DNA of 64,000 nt from Melanopsichium pennsylvanicum (taxonomy: Eukaryota > Basidiomycota > Ustilaginomycetes > Ustilaginales). The notes beneath the pieces are model-generated. The model was not told where the DNA came from. It made no database searches and worked only from the letters and a program-made list of their open reading frames with translations. The position numbers were made by a program, and so were the translations under genes. The DNA is taken from positions 248,001 through 312,000 of the forward strand of contig OAPG01000023.1 in assembly GCA_900208305.1 (NCBI GenBank), read 5' to 3'. Shown here in pieces: positions 43,642 to 54,327 of this stretch. Positions within the stretch are counted from its first letter, which is position 1. Every line of letters begins with the position of its first letter.

Positions 43642-44744
43642 TGTTACCGGAGGTGGATTTCAAACCCGGTGAAACACTGTGTTCTATCGGGTTTCAGGTT
43701 GACATCCGCTAGAACACGTGGTTTCACCCGATATCAGTGCAACGCCCTCTGACAGCCTCCGTCTGGTACAGGAGGCCTGATGGAAGGGTGCAACATGATG
43801 TAGGACCGTCCGCTGTGTGTGTCATGGTTGCTGACAGCCAGCACTGGTTAGCACGGGGCCCAAGCTACCGTCCGCTGTGTGTGTCATGGTTGCTGACAGC
43901 CAGCACTGGTTAGCACGGGGCCCAAGCTCAAGGGCGACATGGTTGCTGGCAGTTGGTATTGTTTAACACGGGGCCCAAGCTTGTGGTTGTCATAGTTGAG
44001 GGCAGTCGGCATTGTTTAACACAGGGCCCAAGCTCGTGGTTGTCATAGTTGATGACAGTCGGCATTGACTAGCACGGGGCCCAAGCTTGCGGACACGTCG
44101 AAACTCTGGTGGCCATTGATACTCTGGTGTACCAGGGTCATAGCGGACAAAGGGGAGCCCCTGGAGGGCCATAGGTATATAAGACCACAGTCTTTACAGT
44201 CGTGGAGGAGCGGGACTCATCCACTCTACTTTATATTAACCCAGTCTTTACTTTACAAGTCGTTATCAGTTACTCAGTATATAGTTCTCGTCAGCAGCTG
44301 CAATCATACGGTATTGCAGCTATCCAGTGTCTGTGTTCTCCTCAGTATAAGGAGACAAGCTTCATCGACAATTGTCAGCACCATCACTGACACTACAGCA
44401 CCTCAACTGTAGGCGGAACCTCAACCGCGGTCACGGAACCTCCACCGTAGCCAATTCATTATCACGACAGCTTCAAGACCATCCGAAGCAGTCCCTGACG
44501 GTGACCAACACTTGCATCAAGAGCACTCGTGCATCGTGAAGGTCTTACAACACACAGACGAGCCGCATTACCTCTGAACGGAGTGTTCACAGTGGTCAGT
44601 CAGCTCAAGAGTCGCGCAGCAGGTCTCATAGCGAAACACAATAGAACCGGCCTGCTTATCAGGTCTCAATCTCAAACACGCTAAAACAGACGGTTTCAGC
44701 GGATCTCGGCGCGAAGCTTGAGTTTGGCACAACGCCCCCTGACA
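43642..44744 (+). repeat. 3' LTR of element D, with extra 62-bp tandem copy
   Basis: 1103 bp. Positions 43805-43866 and 43867-43928 are a direct duplication of a 62-bp segment carrying one GGGCCCAAGCT unit; this explains the whole length difference from the 5' LTR. Confidence 0.95.
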
Positions 44745-46480
44745 TACCCCTGCAGTTGTGAAAGCCTCAATCAGCTTGTGAAATGCCTTTTGAGCGTCTT
44801 CAGGGAGCTCAAACTTCTTAAACCTTTCCGTTGGCTTGACTAGTGATGTTAGGGGCTTTGCTATTCATGCAAAATGAGTGATGAACCTTTGGTAGAAATT
44901 GGCAAATCCCAGGAATCTGGATATCATGAATTGATACTGGCATTGGCCATTCTTTGATGGTTTGCACCTTCTCAGGGTCCATTCCTAACCCTATCCAAGG
45001 AATTTGATGTGGGTTGTGTGAAAAGAGCATTTTGAGAGTTTGGCAAACAGGCGGTTGGCTTGCAGTTGCTGCAGTACCTTGCGCACATATCCGATGTGTT
45101 CCTCCTCTGTGTCACTGAAGATGAGGAAGTCATCTAGATACACAACAACATACACACCAATAATATCCCAGTAGATACTGTTGATGAGTGACTGGAAGTG
45201 TGAGGGAGCATTTGCCAACCCAAACAGCATTACTAGATACTCATACAGACCAAGTGATGTCCCAAATGCTGTTTTCCATTTGTTGCCGTCTGCAATGCAA
45301 ATCAGATTGTACGCAGCCTTAAGATTGAGCTTTGTACATATCCTTGCATTACAGAGTAAGAACAATTGCTCCTCAATGAGTGGTAGTGGGGCCTGGTTCT
45401 TGATGGTGATTTTGTTGAGTCCTCGGGAATTGACACAGAGTCGCAATCCTCCATCCTTTTTTGGAACAAATAGCGTAGGCAATTGCGCCGTGCTTTTGGA
45501 TGGTTGTATGAACCCTTTGGTAAGGTTCTCATCAAGGTACTTCCTCAATTCTTCCATTTACTTGGGCCCTTTGAGGTAAAGTGGCCCTTGAGAAGGCTTG
45601 GATCCAGCCTCCAACTCAATCTTGAGGTTGTGCTTGGTTTGAGGTGGCAGCTTGTCTGCTTCAACCTCATTGAAGACCTCGGCTAGATCTTGGTACCGCT
45701 CAGGGATCTGTTGAGCCGAGGACTTATCCTCCTCAACCTCCATTTTGACCCCTTTATTGTGACCAGTTGGAACAAAGCCAAAAGCCAGTAGCAATGATGG
45801 TGGGGTGTCAATGAGCATGATCCCAATAGGAGCGTCATTAATGGCAGCTTGGAGTAGCTGCCGTGCCATTACAAACTTGTGCCCATGGAGTCAGAAATCC
45901 AGGATGGGGATACCATTCTGGCGGGATTCAGTTGAAACCGGATGAGAGCCTGGTTTTGGCTGGATCTCAGATGAATCCCGCTGAAACACGTTGTTTAACC
46001 GGATTTTGTACTGATTTCCGGTGTGAGACGCCGTTTCACCGGGTTTCAATGTTTGGTCTAGCCCAAACTCCACCCAACCTTCTTCCCAATTAATGGAGGG
46101 TTGGAACATGCATAGCTGGTCATAACCTATGATCAGGTCGTAATCTGCTGCATTGGCAATCGCTACCTCCACTGGTCCCAGGGGTAGTGATCAATACTTA
46201 CCTGTACCATGGCGGAGCAGTCTATATACAACTTGTGACCGGTAACGCCATGAATTGATCTTGTTTTTGAGGGTTTTGTGGTTATTTTGTGTGTCAAAAC
46301 AAACAATTTTGAAAGTATAGACAAGCCAGCACCGGTGTTGGCAAGGATTTGAGCTCTATGACCCTTGACGGTGCCCTGGAGCTCAAGAACTGACGGTCCT
46401 GATGTGGCAGTGAAACAGTAACGGCAGTTTTGTGAGATACATTGCAATGGCGTAGGTGGTTGTAGAGCAAGACACGCCAT
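44745..46480 (-). pseudogene. Pol of element C, protease and reverse transcriptase part
   Basis: Pieces in order on the minus strand: protease (ILANTGAGLSILS, with DTG changed to NTG), linker (FGFVPTGHNKGV), RT with YLDD ([12 protein letters not shown]). It is broken by frameshifts near 45,890 and 45,000 and a TAA at 45558. The catalytic Asp of the protease is lost. Confidence 0.88.
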
Positions 46481-46507
46481 CAGTGTGCTGCTCCACTCCC
46501 GTTCCCC
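46462..46507 (-). promoter_or_regulatory. Decayed frameshift signal of element C
   Basis: GGGGAAC (46501-46507) stands in place of GGGAAAC. GTGGAGCA (46489-46496) pairs with TGCTCTAC (46462-46469). In the stem the G-C pair of element D is A-T here, a compensatory change. The pol frame is -1 to gag. Confidence 0.6.
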
Positions 46508-47955
46508 TGCTCTTTGCTGTAGTGTTCCTCTTGATAGTCTTTGGCCCCCTCTTCATAGACCGCAGCCTCAAGGTCTAGCTGTTGGTCTGGCGGTTGATTG
46601 TCATTGTAATGGTGTAAGTCCTGTTTGTGGGCTGCTGCCCCGTTGTCCCCATCATCAGCAATGACAACATTTGCCCCTATGCAAGGTCCTGAAGGCCGGA
46701 CCATGTAATGAGTTGGCTTCTGGGGGCAGTTATTGGCCCAGTGGCCCGTATTCTTGCAGATGTGGCAAGTGTTGCTGCCCATGGCCAAAGGTCCAAGTCG
46801 CTTGGCTGTTCATTGCCTCAGCTGGGGAGGCAAAGCCCGGTTGGCCATAGGAGCACCGTAGGGTGAGTAGGTGGCCCTGGATGCCGTCAGCACCGTTGTG
46901 GGTCAACTGGACGCCCCTTGCTGTCGAACTGGAGTAACTGCAGGTCTGGCAGCTTCTGCAGGGGATGTTGAGTACCATTGTTGAGCTTGTTGATTGACCA
47001 CTTGCTGTTTGTCAATGGATTCAACTTCTGCATACCATTCCCACAGCAATGGAGGAGGGTTACGCTCAAACTTCTCCTGCAGGCTACAAGAGAGTCCTGA
47101 GCAAAAATAGTACTTTGCAAGCTCTTGATCTCCAATGTTGGCTCTGCCCTTGAGGTCCCTGAACCGTTTGAGGTATCTGGTGGCTGTACCGGGCCGGTCA
47201 TCCTGCATACAGAGCTTCTGGAGCTCAGTGATGGCCTTGAGCCGTAAGTTGCGTTGACCGTACTGTTCCCTGAGCCTCTGTGTGAACATATTCCAGTTGT
47301 TGAATAGGATGTCCTGCTGCTGGCAGTCTACACAAAGTTTAGACTTCCACCACTCTTGAGCACTGCCCTCAAGGAACTGGCTGGTATAGGCAACCATTGT
47401 GCTATGGTCTCAAATGCTGTTCATTATAAACCACCATTCAGCCTCGATAAATAACATATCCATGTCTTGGAGGTCCATCTTGGGGAAAGGAGTCTTGAGT
47501 TCTTTTGGCCAAGGAGCATCATCATCATCCTTGGGTTGAGAACCTGTTCCTCTTAGGGAAGTGGCCATTCCTGACTCGGCGGTCAATCCATAGGCTGGAG
47601 GGAACCTGACTGGTTCAGGATGGCATCTGGCTCCCGTGGGAGTAGAGTACAGCTTGTACAGACGAGCTCTCTCCTCAGGTACGGCCGTAGGGCTGGGCCT
47701 AGCCATGGGAGTAGGTGTCTCCAGCTCAGGGCGGACCAATACCTCCATCAGGCCAAGTACCCATTCCATCATGGTCTGCAGTCTATTAAGATTCTGATCT
47801 GTTGTCTTCTGGTGCTCTTCAACTTCCTGTACGTGCTTACAGAAGTCTTTGAGGTTTCTCATCTGGACCATGAGTTGGGAAGCAACTTCATAATAAGATG
47901 GGGTGGATGGGCGCCCTGCCGGAGCCAGGGACAATGGTCAAGCTTTGTCTGCCAT
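46480..47955 (-). pseudogene. Gag of element C
   Basis: Homologous to element D gag: TETPTPMARPS-like linker, AEWWF, SQFLEGSAQEWWKSKL, GTATRYLKRFRDLKGRANIG, zinc knuckle CHICKNTGHWANNC. The first ATG (47955) runs into a TGA after five codons and there are several frameshifts (near 47,400 and 46,900). Confidence 0.88.
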
Positions 47956-47991
47956 TTGACAAGGGGCACTACTTGAACATATCCACTCTAA

Positions 47992-48379
47992 TGTCAGGGG
48001 CCAATATGCCTAACTTGGGATTCCGTTTGATACCCGGTGAAATCTGAGGTTTCATTGTGTTTTGTTTGATATCAGGTGAAATTGGGGGTTTTATTGTGTT
48101 TCAAAATGAAACCCGCTGGAAATGCGTTCTCTATCCAATTTCACTCTGAGACCCGCTGGAACCGTCCCAAGTTGACTAGCCCCCGTGAACACTCCGTTCA
48201 GCGGTAGTGCAGCTTGTCTAGATGATTGTGTGATCTGCGCTACGCATGAGTGTCCTTAATGCACGCGCTGGTCAATGTCTACAATGTCTCCTGCAAACTT
48301 GAGCACCGTTGTTGTGTCTGGTAAGGCTACGGCGTGGGTTCCGTTGCCGCGGTTGAGGTTCTGCCTACAGTGGAGGTGC
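47992..48379 (-). repeat. 5' LTR of element C, left part
   Basis: Starts TGTCAGGGGCC. Interrupted by element B after GGTGC (48375-48379); it resumes at 56028. Confidence 0.88.
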
Positions 48380-48809
48380 TGTTAAGGCTGTAGGGTCTAG
48401 ACACCGCGGGCGGCTACAGCTGGGATGGAGTCTACGGGTACGGAGAGGTCGTAGGCGGGGCGACACAGGCGGTTGGGGGTCAGAGCACACTACTGCGTTG
48501 CTATAGAGCTAACTAAGTAATACATGCGACGAGGTCCGGAGGCAACCTCATGTCAGGCGGGGGCGGGGTGGTAAGGTACAGGAACTATCGGTCACTTCCC
48601 ACCGCGGCGTTACAATGTTAGGTTGCCGACGGTCGTACCCTACGTACGGAGGGGCCAGCCGCGGTTGGGCGGTAGGAGGATTGTGTCAGGCCGACCGCTC
48701 CGCTGCGAGGGGTCCGGAGAGGGTCGGTCGGGGCCCGATCACGACGATCGCTCAATCGGGAGGGGGGCCGAGCACCCCCTCTTTGGACTCCGGTTGGTAG
48801 GCACTAACA
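48380..48809 (-). repeat. 3' LTR of element B
   Basis: TGTTAAGGC to CACTAACA, 430 bp, GC-rich. Confidence 0.95.
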
Positions 48810-49118
48810 TTACCCCCCGGTTCAGGCCGACTGGTCCCCAGGCGGCTGATAGGACAGGAGGGCGAGGGGGGTCGTACTCCCTCAACCTTAATCCGCGCCA
48901 GGGGCGCCTCTCTGTACAAGTTGCGACGCTCGTCTCGGCAATTTAATTGCAGATGCGCAGCAATGAGGCAATACCACCCACAATGCCTTGGACCGGCGGA
49001 ATTGACTGTGCGCCATTGCTCGTGCGTAGCTATCGAGGAGGGATATAAGGATGGGGTTCGACGGGTCTTCCTTCTCGATTTCCCCCATTCTTCCCCATTC
49101 TTTTTTTTTTTTTTCGCA
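48810..49118 (+). promoter_or_regulatory. Probable promoter and 5' UTR of the element B antisense gene
   Basis: Starts with the polypurine tract complement. A TATA-like GGATATAAGG lies at about 49050, roughly 70 bp before the ATG at 49119, followed by a 14-T run just ahead of the start. Confidence 0.5.
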
Positions 49119-50574
49119 ATGTCGTCGCCACCAGCAGACGCTTCCTTGGATTGTCTTTTTTTTGCAATGTCGTCGTCACCAGTAGACACTTCCATGGATT
49201 CCCCGGCCGACAACCCGTCGGCCGGTGTCAGTACCGTTCCCCCTCCATTGCCTACGTCCGCGACGGCGGCAGCGTCGGCAACAGCAGCAGCAGCAACAAC
49301 AACAACAGCACCAACAACAACAACAACGTTACTCGCTTCCGGAGGTGAGTCGATCGTGGTTCCGTCGTGATTCGGTTGCGGATGGGGGGCCCAGAGGGTC
49401 TGACAACCACCGGTCGGTGCCGTGGAATGGGTTACTGACATTTGTTCCCTCCCCCTTGTTTTGGTTACGACAGATCGGCCGTCGGAGACCTCCGCTGGTC
49501 CCATCCGGGGGGTGCGCCGTTCTCTGCGTGCTCACCTTTCCCGGGGGGCCAACTCGGGCCGTCGCAAGCGCGCCGTGCGTCAACAGTCTGCCGATCCGTC
49601 GGCCATTCCTTCCTCTGCATCGACCAACACTTCCCTTGTCCTGGCGCCCCGGAATTTGATGCCGTGGTCGCATCCTTCGGTTCCCATCGAGATCACTCCG
49701 GAACTCGTTGGTGATGGTAAGTATTTGTTCCATTGCTGTGTTGATTGGGATCGCTACTGACGTTTGTGTTTCCGTGGCCGATACGACAGACCTTGCCCCG
49801 CTATGGGCCGAGACGTGGGGCAATTGCTACGGCTGCGTATGCGCCGGCGTTGCCTGTGAGCGGGCGGGAGGCAATCTCCGCTGCCGTCGGTGTCAGGGGC
49901 AGCACGGGCAACCCTGCGACGCGGATATGCGCGGTAAGTATTTCCGTCGGGCGTCTGTCGCGATGTCCTGGGTGGTCGGCTGACTCTTGTTCCTCCTTTT
50001 GTTTTCCTCGACAGTCCCACCACTTGGCGGCGCCCAAGGTCCCCTCCGAATGAGGGTTTACGCGTGCTTGCTTGAGAGGTGGAGGTCCGGAGGGGTCGGT
50101 CGGCGTCGCCGCCCCCACCCCAACGTCAGGTTGTCGCTGAGGACACTTGGCGAGATCCCGGAGGAGGAGGAGGAACTGAGGGAGGAGGTGGCTCGGGTGG
50201 GCGCGGTGGGTCAGGAGCGGGAGGCGGCTCGCAAGCGAGCTAGGTCTCGCCCCGACCGTCCAGCCAAGGCTGCCCAAGAGCGGCGTCGCACTCGGGCGCG
50301 GGCCCAAGGCCAGCCGGGGGAGTCCGCTACGGGCCTGGGGGACCTGGGTGCGGCCGTAAGGCGTGCCGAGTCCCTCTTCCACGGGGTGCAGGAGGGGACT
50401 GAGTTATTTCAACAGGGGCTGGCCGACGTGGCTGCGCTGTTGCTGACAGAGTCGCTGAGGACCGGCGGCGAGCGAGAGCTCCGCCGGATCAGCGAGATCC
50501 AGCAACTGTCGCAGAACACGCGACAGCAGGTGGACGTGGTCTGGGCGTGGTTGGAGGGCTTCCTGAGGGACTAG
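49119..50574 (+). CDS. Antisense four-exon accessory gene of element B, Zn2Cys6-like
   Basis: Function unknown. The model joins 49119-49344, 49474-49716, 49790-49933 and 50015-50574 (390 aa). All three introns start GTGAGT or GTAAGT, end CAG and are phase 1. Residues 1-75 are Ser/Thr/Ala-rich. About 85-110 are basic (GVRRSLRAHLSRG, GRRKRA). Cys169, 172, 179, 188, 191 and 199 give CX2CX6CX8CX2CX7C, exactly within the fungal Zn2Cys6 rule. About 220-390 are charged and helical, with coiled-coil character (EEEEELREEVARV) and a C-terminal helix. The layout (zinc cluster, then coiled coil) resembles a transcription factor, but no DNA-binding claim can be made from sequence alone. Between pol and the 3' LTR, as in A and C. 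Confidence 0.68.
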
Positions 50575-50757
50575 CCCCGGGGCCCCTCCTCGAATGCACT
50601 TGTTTTCTTTTCTGTCGCTTGCGTGTGTGTGTGTCCGTGTGTGGGAGTGGGGGTGAGGGGAGCCCGACCGGGTCTCCTACCCCAGAGGTTGGGGACCGGA
50701 GGGGTTTTGGCTCCGGCAGGGGGGTCTCCCGACGGCGACCGTCGCTCGTATCCGTGC

Positions 50758-53700
50758 CTAACGCCGGGTAGGGGCCGGCTTGGTCGGGTTCGCGGCGTGG
50801 TACGCAGCGACCAGATCCGGGGCACGGTCCACGTCTTCCGCTGGGACCCAGCTTGGGGGGTACCCTACCCAGGAGACCTTGTACTGTAGGCGTCCGGCGC
50901 GGCGGCAGGAGTCCAATACGCCCTCGACTTCGAAATCGGCGTAGTCGTCCTCCAGAGTAGTCGGTTGGGGGGCGTCGCTGGACTCCCTGACTCCGTCGGG
51001 GTATGGCTCCAGCATCTGTACGTGAAAGACGGGATGGACCTTCCACGACGGAGGCAGGAGGAGTCGGTAGGCTCGGTCGCTAATCACCTCGTCGACTTTG
51101 AACGGGCCGGCGAGGGGGTTGGAGAGCTTGTGGGAGGGTCGGTTGCTGCGGAGGTGCTTGGTACGGAGGAGCACCAGGTCCCCCCGGCGGAACGAGACGT
51201 TGCTCCTGCAACGGTTAAACCACTTCGCGACGGCAAGGTTGGCTTTGGCGATGGCGTCCTGGCACACCCGCGCTTTATCCGCCGACGGAACGTTGGAGGT
51301 GGCCGGGGGGATGGAGGGGTGTGCCCGAGGTGCAAATGTGAAGCAAGCTATAGCCGGGGCGATGGTTGTGGTCGCCGACGGTCTTTGGTTCAGCGCGAGC
51401 TGGGCTGTCGGCAGGAGGGTTGCCCAGTCGCTGTGGTCGTAGGCCGTATAGAAGCGGAGGAACAACTCCAGCGTCTGGTTGGCTCGCTCGGTCTGGCCAT
51501 TTGTTTGAGGGTGGTAGGCCGACGAGTAAGACCCTTTAATCCGGAGGGCCCGGAGGAGTTCCGTCCAAACGGAAGCTACAAACGTGGTTCCTCGGTCAGA
51601 TACAATGGTGTCCGGGAGGCCAAAGTATGAAAAGACGTAGCGGTGGAGCTGGTACGCCAAAGTCTCCGCCGTATCGGTTTTGTTTGCAGGAATGAAGACC
51701 ACAAACTTGGTGAGGCGGTCGACAACTACGAGAATGGAGTTGTAGGTGGTGCCGTTGGCAAGGGAGGGCGGGAGGTCAGTGATGTGGTCCATGGTAATAG
51801 TGGACCACGGCCGATCGGGAGGGACCGACGGGAGAAGGTAGCCGTGGGGTTTGTGACGGGGGTGTTTTGCCCTTCGGCAGGCCGCGCAAGAGGCAACATA
51901 GCTGTCGGTGTCCTGCACCATGGTTGGCCAGTAAAAACGTTGACGCATGAGATGGAGGGTCGTCTTGCGGCCAGGATGTCCCGCCGTAGGGTGGTCGTGC
52001 AGTAGGTGGAGTGCCTTGTCCCGTAATTGGGGTGGCAGGTAGACGTGACCCTCTGTGGTGTACGGGACACCATCGCAGACGGCAACGTTTGGGGGGAGGT
52101 TGGCCGCTTTCCGGAGGGTTTCGATCCACTCCGTAGGCAGGGGGTCCAAGGAGTGTACGCCGGCTGCCCTTGCAAACAAGTTTGCAGGGAGGAGAGTGGC
52201 TTGGTTGGCGGGGTCTGGGCGCGACGGTCCGTCGGGGAACAAGTTGTGCCGGCGACTCAGAGCGTCGGGGCGGACGGCCTCCTTACCCGGACGGTAGTGG
52301 AGGACGAAGTCGAACTCAGCCAGGTTGGCTTGCCAGCGGGCTTGGCGACGGTTGAGTTGTCGCTTCGTCTGAAAATACTGGAGCGCCTGGTGGTCGGTGT
52401 AAATGAGGAACGGTCGGGTGAGGCCATGGAGGTAGTGTCTCCAAGCGCCGCAGGCGTCTACAATAGCCAGGAGTTCCTTGTCGTGGATTTCGTAGTTACG
52501 CTCCGCCGGGATCATCTTTCGCGACCAGTATGCCACAGGATGGAGGGTATGCGAGCGGCTGTTGGGCTCGGCGCTCGCGTCGGCGCCCGGCTGTGGGTGC
52601 CACTGCGACAGCACGGCGGCTACCACAGCATCGCTCGCGTCTGTTTCGACGACGGTGTAGAGCGTTGGAGAGAAGTGCCGGAGGATAGGGGCAGAGGTGA
52701 ACGCTTCTTTCAGCCGGTTGAAGGCTGCCGTTGCTTCCGGGGGCAGATCTACCTTTCCGGAGGCTCCTCCTTTCAGGAGGTCGGTGAGGGGGGCCGCTAC
52801 ACGAGAATAGTGGCGGATGAAGCGACGGTAGAAGTTGGCGAATCCGAGGAAGACTTGGATCTGTCGGATCGACTGTGGTGGCGGCCACTCCAAGACTGTA
52901 CTGACCTTGGTCGGGTCCATGGAGAGGCCGTCGGGACTGACGAGGTAACCGAGGAACTCGACGGAGTCGGTGTGGAATTCGCATTTGTCCGGAGCGCAAT
53001 ACAGCTGATGCTTCCGTAATCGATCCAACACTTGGCAGACGTGGTGGTGGTGGTCGGCCTCGTTGTCGGAGAAGACTAGGATGTCGTCCAGATATACGAT
53101 GACGGACACGTCTAAGAGATCCGACAGCACGTGGTTCATGAGCCGTTGGAAGGTCGCCGGAGCGTTGCAGAGGCCGAACGGCATGACGAGGTATTCGTAG
53201 CTGCCGTAGCGCGTGCGGAATGCGGTCTTCCATTTGTGGCCGGGGGCGATCCGGAGGAGGTTGTAGGCACCCTTCAGGTCGAATTTAGTGAAGATCTTGG
53301 CCGTTGCCAGCCGATCAAGGTGTTCGGAGATGAGGGGGATCGGGTAGCGATCCTTGACGGTGATGGCGTTGAGGGCGCGGTAGTCCACACACGGCCGGAG
53401 GCGACCGTCCTTCTTTGGTACAAAAAGGAGGGGCGCGGCAGCTTGGCTACTCGACGGTCGGATGAAGCCAATGGCCTGCATCTTCCAGAGGTAGTTCCGG
53501 AGCTCCTCTTGTTCGCGGTGCGACAGGGAGTAGAGTGCGCCGTAGGGAGGGGTTTTGCCAGCCTCCAGGTTGATCTCGTGGTCGTGTGGGCGGTGGGGAG
53601 GCAATTGGTCGGCCCTCTCGGCGTCGAAGACGTCGGCGTACTCGCGGTACTCTGGCGGTAGGACGGCGAGGTCGGTCGCGGAAGCTCGGAGGGGCAGTAG

Positions 53701-54327
53701 CTCCTCTTCCGGTTCTGGGAGGACCAGCAGGTCCTCCTCAGTGGAGACCAGCTGTCGCCGGCCGACCAAGTTGTGGAGTTCGTTCTTTTTGATTTTGGGG
53801 TTGGAGGGCACCGTGACGGTGTGGGGGACCCGGAGGTCCCACGTACGGAGGGTATAGTTTGGCTCCGGCCTGGCGGCCTCGATCCAATCCATCCCCAACA
53901 GCACGTCGTGGGAGGTCATGGGGGTGATGAAGAGTCGGTGGCGTGAGGTGATGCAGTGGTTGTTGATGATGATATCCACCGCCGCGTGGCGACTGATGGC
54001 GGCCAACATGCCCTGGAGGAATGTGGCGTGGACGGATTTACGGAGGGAGTGGGTAGGAATGTTGGCCGTTGCGACCATTTCGGGAGTAATGAAAGAGGCG
54101 GTGGCGCCGGTATCGAGCAAGGCAAGGCCTTGCGTGTCGCCGACGCTTACCAAGCATTTGTAGGTTGGTAAGGTAGGGTGTCGATGGATCTGGAGAACGG
54201 ATCCCTCTTGTTCCACGACGGGAGTGTCGGTCCGGTGGGCTGCCCAGAATGCTGCGGCGAGCACCCGGAGCTGGCTTAGGTTGTCGATGGGTTCGGACCG
54301 AAGGAACCCATCGACCCTTAGTTTCCC
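50758..54327 (-). CDS. Pol of element B (PR-RT-RNase H-IN-chromodomain)
   Basis: Open from the slippery site (54327) to a stop at 50758, about 1189 codons, without a sensible ATG start, which fits synthesis only by frameshift. Domains: protease (ALLDTGATASFIT), RT (VIVYLDDILVFSDN, MPFGLCNAPATF), RNase H (ETDASDAVVAAVL), integrase zinc finger (ending CAACRRAK) and core (MDHITDLP, SDRGTTF, HPQTNGQTERANQ), and chromodomain (DFEVEGVLDSC, YKVSWVGYPPSWVPAEDV). It is clearly a different family from A, C and D by sequence. No internal stop. Confidence 0.94.
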   Translation of the reverse strand, partial: GKLRVDGFLRSEPIDNLSQLRVLAAAFWAAHRTDTPVVEQEGSVLQIHRHPTLPTYKCLVSVGDTQGLALLDTGATASFITPEMVATANIPTHSLRKSVHATFLQGMLAAISRHAAVDIIINNHCITSRHRLFITPMTSHDVLLGMDWIEAARPEPNYTLRTWDLRVPHTVTVPSNPKIKKNELHNLVGRRQLVSTEEDLLVLPEPEEELLPLRASATDLAVLPPEYREYADVFDAERADQLPPHRPHDHEINLEAGKTPPYGALYSLSHREQEELRNYLWKMQAIGFIRPSSSQAAAPLLFVPKKDGRLRPCVDYRALNAITVKDRYPIPLISEHLDRLATAKIFTKFDLKGAYNLLRIAPGHKWKTAFRTRYGSYEYLVMPFGLCNAPATFQRLMNHVLSDLLDVSVIVYLDDILVFSDNEADHHHHVCQVLDRLRKHQLYCAPDKCEFHTDSVEFLGYLVSPDGLSMDPTKVSTVLEWPPPQSIRQIQVFLGFANFYRRFIRHYSRVAAPLTDLLKGGASGKVDLPPEATAAFNRLKEAFTSAPILRHFSPTLYTVVETDASDAVVAAVLSQWHPQPGADASAEPNSRSHTLHPVAYWSRKMIPAERNYEIHDKELLAIVDACGAWRHYLHGLTRPFLIYTDHQALQYFQTKRQLNRRQARWQANLAEFDFVLHYRPGKEAVRPDALSRRHNLFPDGPSRPDPANQATLLPANLFARAAGVHSLDPLPTEWIETLRKAANLPPNVAVCDGVPYTTEGHVYLPPQLRDKALHLLHDHPTAGHPGRKTTLHLMRQRFYWPTMVQDTDSYVASCAACRRAKHPRHKPHGYLLPSVPPDRPWSTITMDHITDLPPSLANGTTYNSILVVVDRLTKFVVFIPANKTDTAETLAYQLHRYVFSYFGLPDTIVSDRGTTFVASVWTELLRALRIKGSYSSAYHPQTNGQTERANQTLELFLRFYTAYDHSDWATLLPTAQLALNQRPSATTTIAPAIACFTFAPRAHPSIPPATSNVPSADKARVCQDAIAKANLAVAKWFNRCRSNVSFRRGDLVLLRTKHLRSNRPSHKLSNPLAGPFKVDEVISDRAYRLLLPPSWKVHPVFHVQMLEPYPDGVRESSDAPQPTTLEDDYADFEVEGVLDSCRRAGRLQYKVSWVGYPPSWVPAEDVDRAPDLVAAYHAANPTKPAPTRR
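54283..54327 (-). promoter_or_regulatory. Predicted -1 ribosomal frameshift signal of element B
   Basis: Slippery GGGAAAC (54321-54327) is read G GGA AAC in the gag frame and is followed at once by the gag TAA. A 5-nt spacer (TAAGG) leads to a perfect 12-bp stem, GAACCCATCGAC with GTCGATGGGTTC on the + strand (54304-54315 and 54283-54294), around a 9-nt loop. A -1 slip opens pol directly. Confidence 0.85.

Larger units (their letters stand above)
36792..44744 (+). mobile_element. Element D: chromodomain Ty3/gypsy retrotransposon inserted in C
   Basis: 7,953 bp on the + strand with LTRs 36792-37832 and 43642-44744. TACCC flanks both sides (36787-36791 and 44745-44749), a 5-bp target duplication within element C pol. 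The LTRs differ at only about six bases plus a 62-bp duplication, so insertion is recent. gag and pol ORFs are long and open, but their frame relation is broken. No antisense accessory gene is present. Confidence 0.95.
44745..47991 (-). mobile_element. Element C, 5' half
   Basis: Continues element C beyond the inserted D: RT, protease and gag, ending at a primer site (TTAGAGTGGATA, minus strand 47991-47980) next to the 5' LTR at 47992. Confidence 0.88.

Noticed and set aside
48752..49504. 250-aa minus-strand ORF across the 3' LTR edge of element B
   Set aside because: It spans LTR, polypurine tract and the antisense gene's first exon in reverse, and contains long simple repeats (Val/Ala from GTT/GCT runs).
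52027..53019. 330-aa ORF on the + strand opposite element B pol
   Set aside because: It is the antisense shadow of the RT/RNase H coding region in GC-rich DNA. It has no splice context, no family signature and is unlike the real antisense gene near the 3' LTR. The same applies to 34996-35703 and 38478-39131.
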